The notes below the pieces were generated by a model that was not told the DNA's origin, ran no database searches, and saw only the letters and a program-made list of their open reading frames with translations. Positions 63,990 through 64,000 of a stretch of DNA of 64,000 nucleotides are shown piece by piece. A program made the position numbers and the translations under genes. Source of the DNA: Nocardiopsis endophytica (lineage in GTDB: Bacteria; Actinomycetota; Actinomycetes; Streptosporangiales; Streptosporangiaceae); contig NZ_JAQFWQ010000002.1 in the NCBI RefSeq assembly GCF_027706725.1, forward strand, positions 95,793-159,792. The letters are read 5' to 3'. Position 1 is the stretch's first letter. Every line of letters starts with the position of its first letter.

Positions 63990-64000
63990 GCCGCGGGCCC

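Overview
The window is very GC-rich (about 73-75% by eye), with GTG/TTG starts, GGAGG-type ribosome binding sites, several leaderless-looking starts (a TAnnnT hexamer 6-8 nt before ATG) and actinobacterial regulatory sites (an iron box and a perfect TGGGAGCGCTCCCA operator). This points to a filamentous actinomycete. A fused glycine/sarcosine-dimethylglycine methyltransferase, as in halophilic Actinopolyspora, and a CelR-type operator as in Thermobifida suggest Nocardiopsaceae or a halotolerant relative. That placement is inference.

Layout. 0-8.4 kb: edge-truncated P450, membrane Ser/Thr kinase, divergent XRE regulator/alcohol dehydrogenase, alditol oxidase, a mycothiol-dependent-type enzyme, and a two-gene operon of a beta-propeller protein and a MoaD-like sulfur carrier. 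8.4-13.2 kb: HxlR regulator divergent from alaA with a 16-bp palindrome, a YqeB-like membrane protein, GTP-dependent PEP carboxykinase. 13.4-18.8 kb: an unusual redox neighbourhood of a DUF1996 secreted protein, a DUF4142 protein, a YxYxxD-repeat lipoprotein, a six-TM di-heme ferric-reductase-like protein and a NuoF-ferredoxin fusion. 18.8-30.4 kb: ECF sigma factor, anmK, SDR, quinone oxidoreductase, tandem USP, MprAB-like two-component system, DMT transporter, GT4 glycosyltransferase, HtrA protease.

30.6-46.9 kb: an operon of two small membrane proteins and a rhodanese, a glycerol facilitator, HelD, CYTH-CHAD protein, an iron-regulated siderophore ABC transporter lacking a local binding protein, a BisC-like molybdoenzyme, a CitE-like lyase, then two resistance-like units (TetR/FAD monooxygenase and MarR-GNAT) with striking operators. 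47-64 kb: betaine synthesis, MocR regulator, Lnt, HEAT-repeat protein, zinc-ribbon pair, GH81 and GH12 glycanases, secreted or anchored proteins, MFS exporter and GlxA-type regulator.

No rRNA, tRNA, CRISPR, prophage or insertion sequence was recognised. The best candidates for undescribed biology are the transmembrane redox module (about 13.4-18.4 kb), the propeller/MoaD operon (6.9-8.3 kb), and a 62-bp palindromic intergenic repeat present twice.
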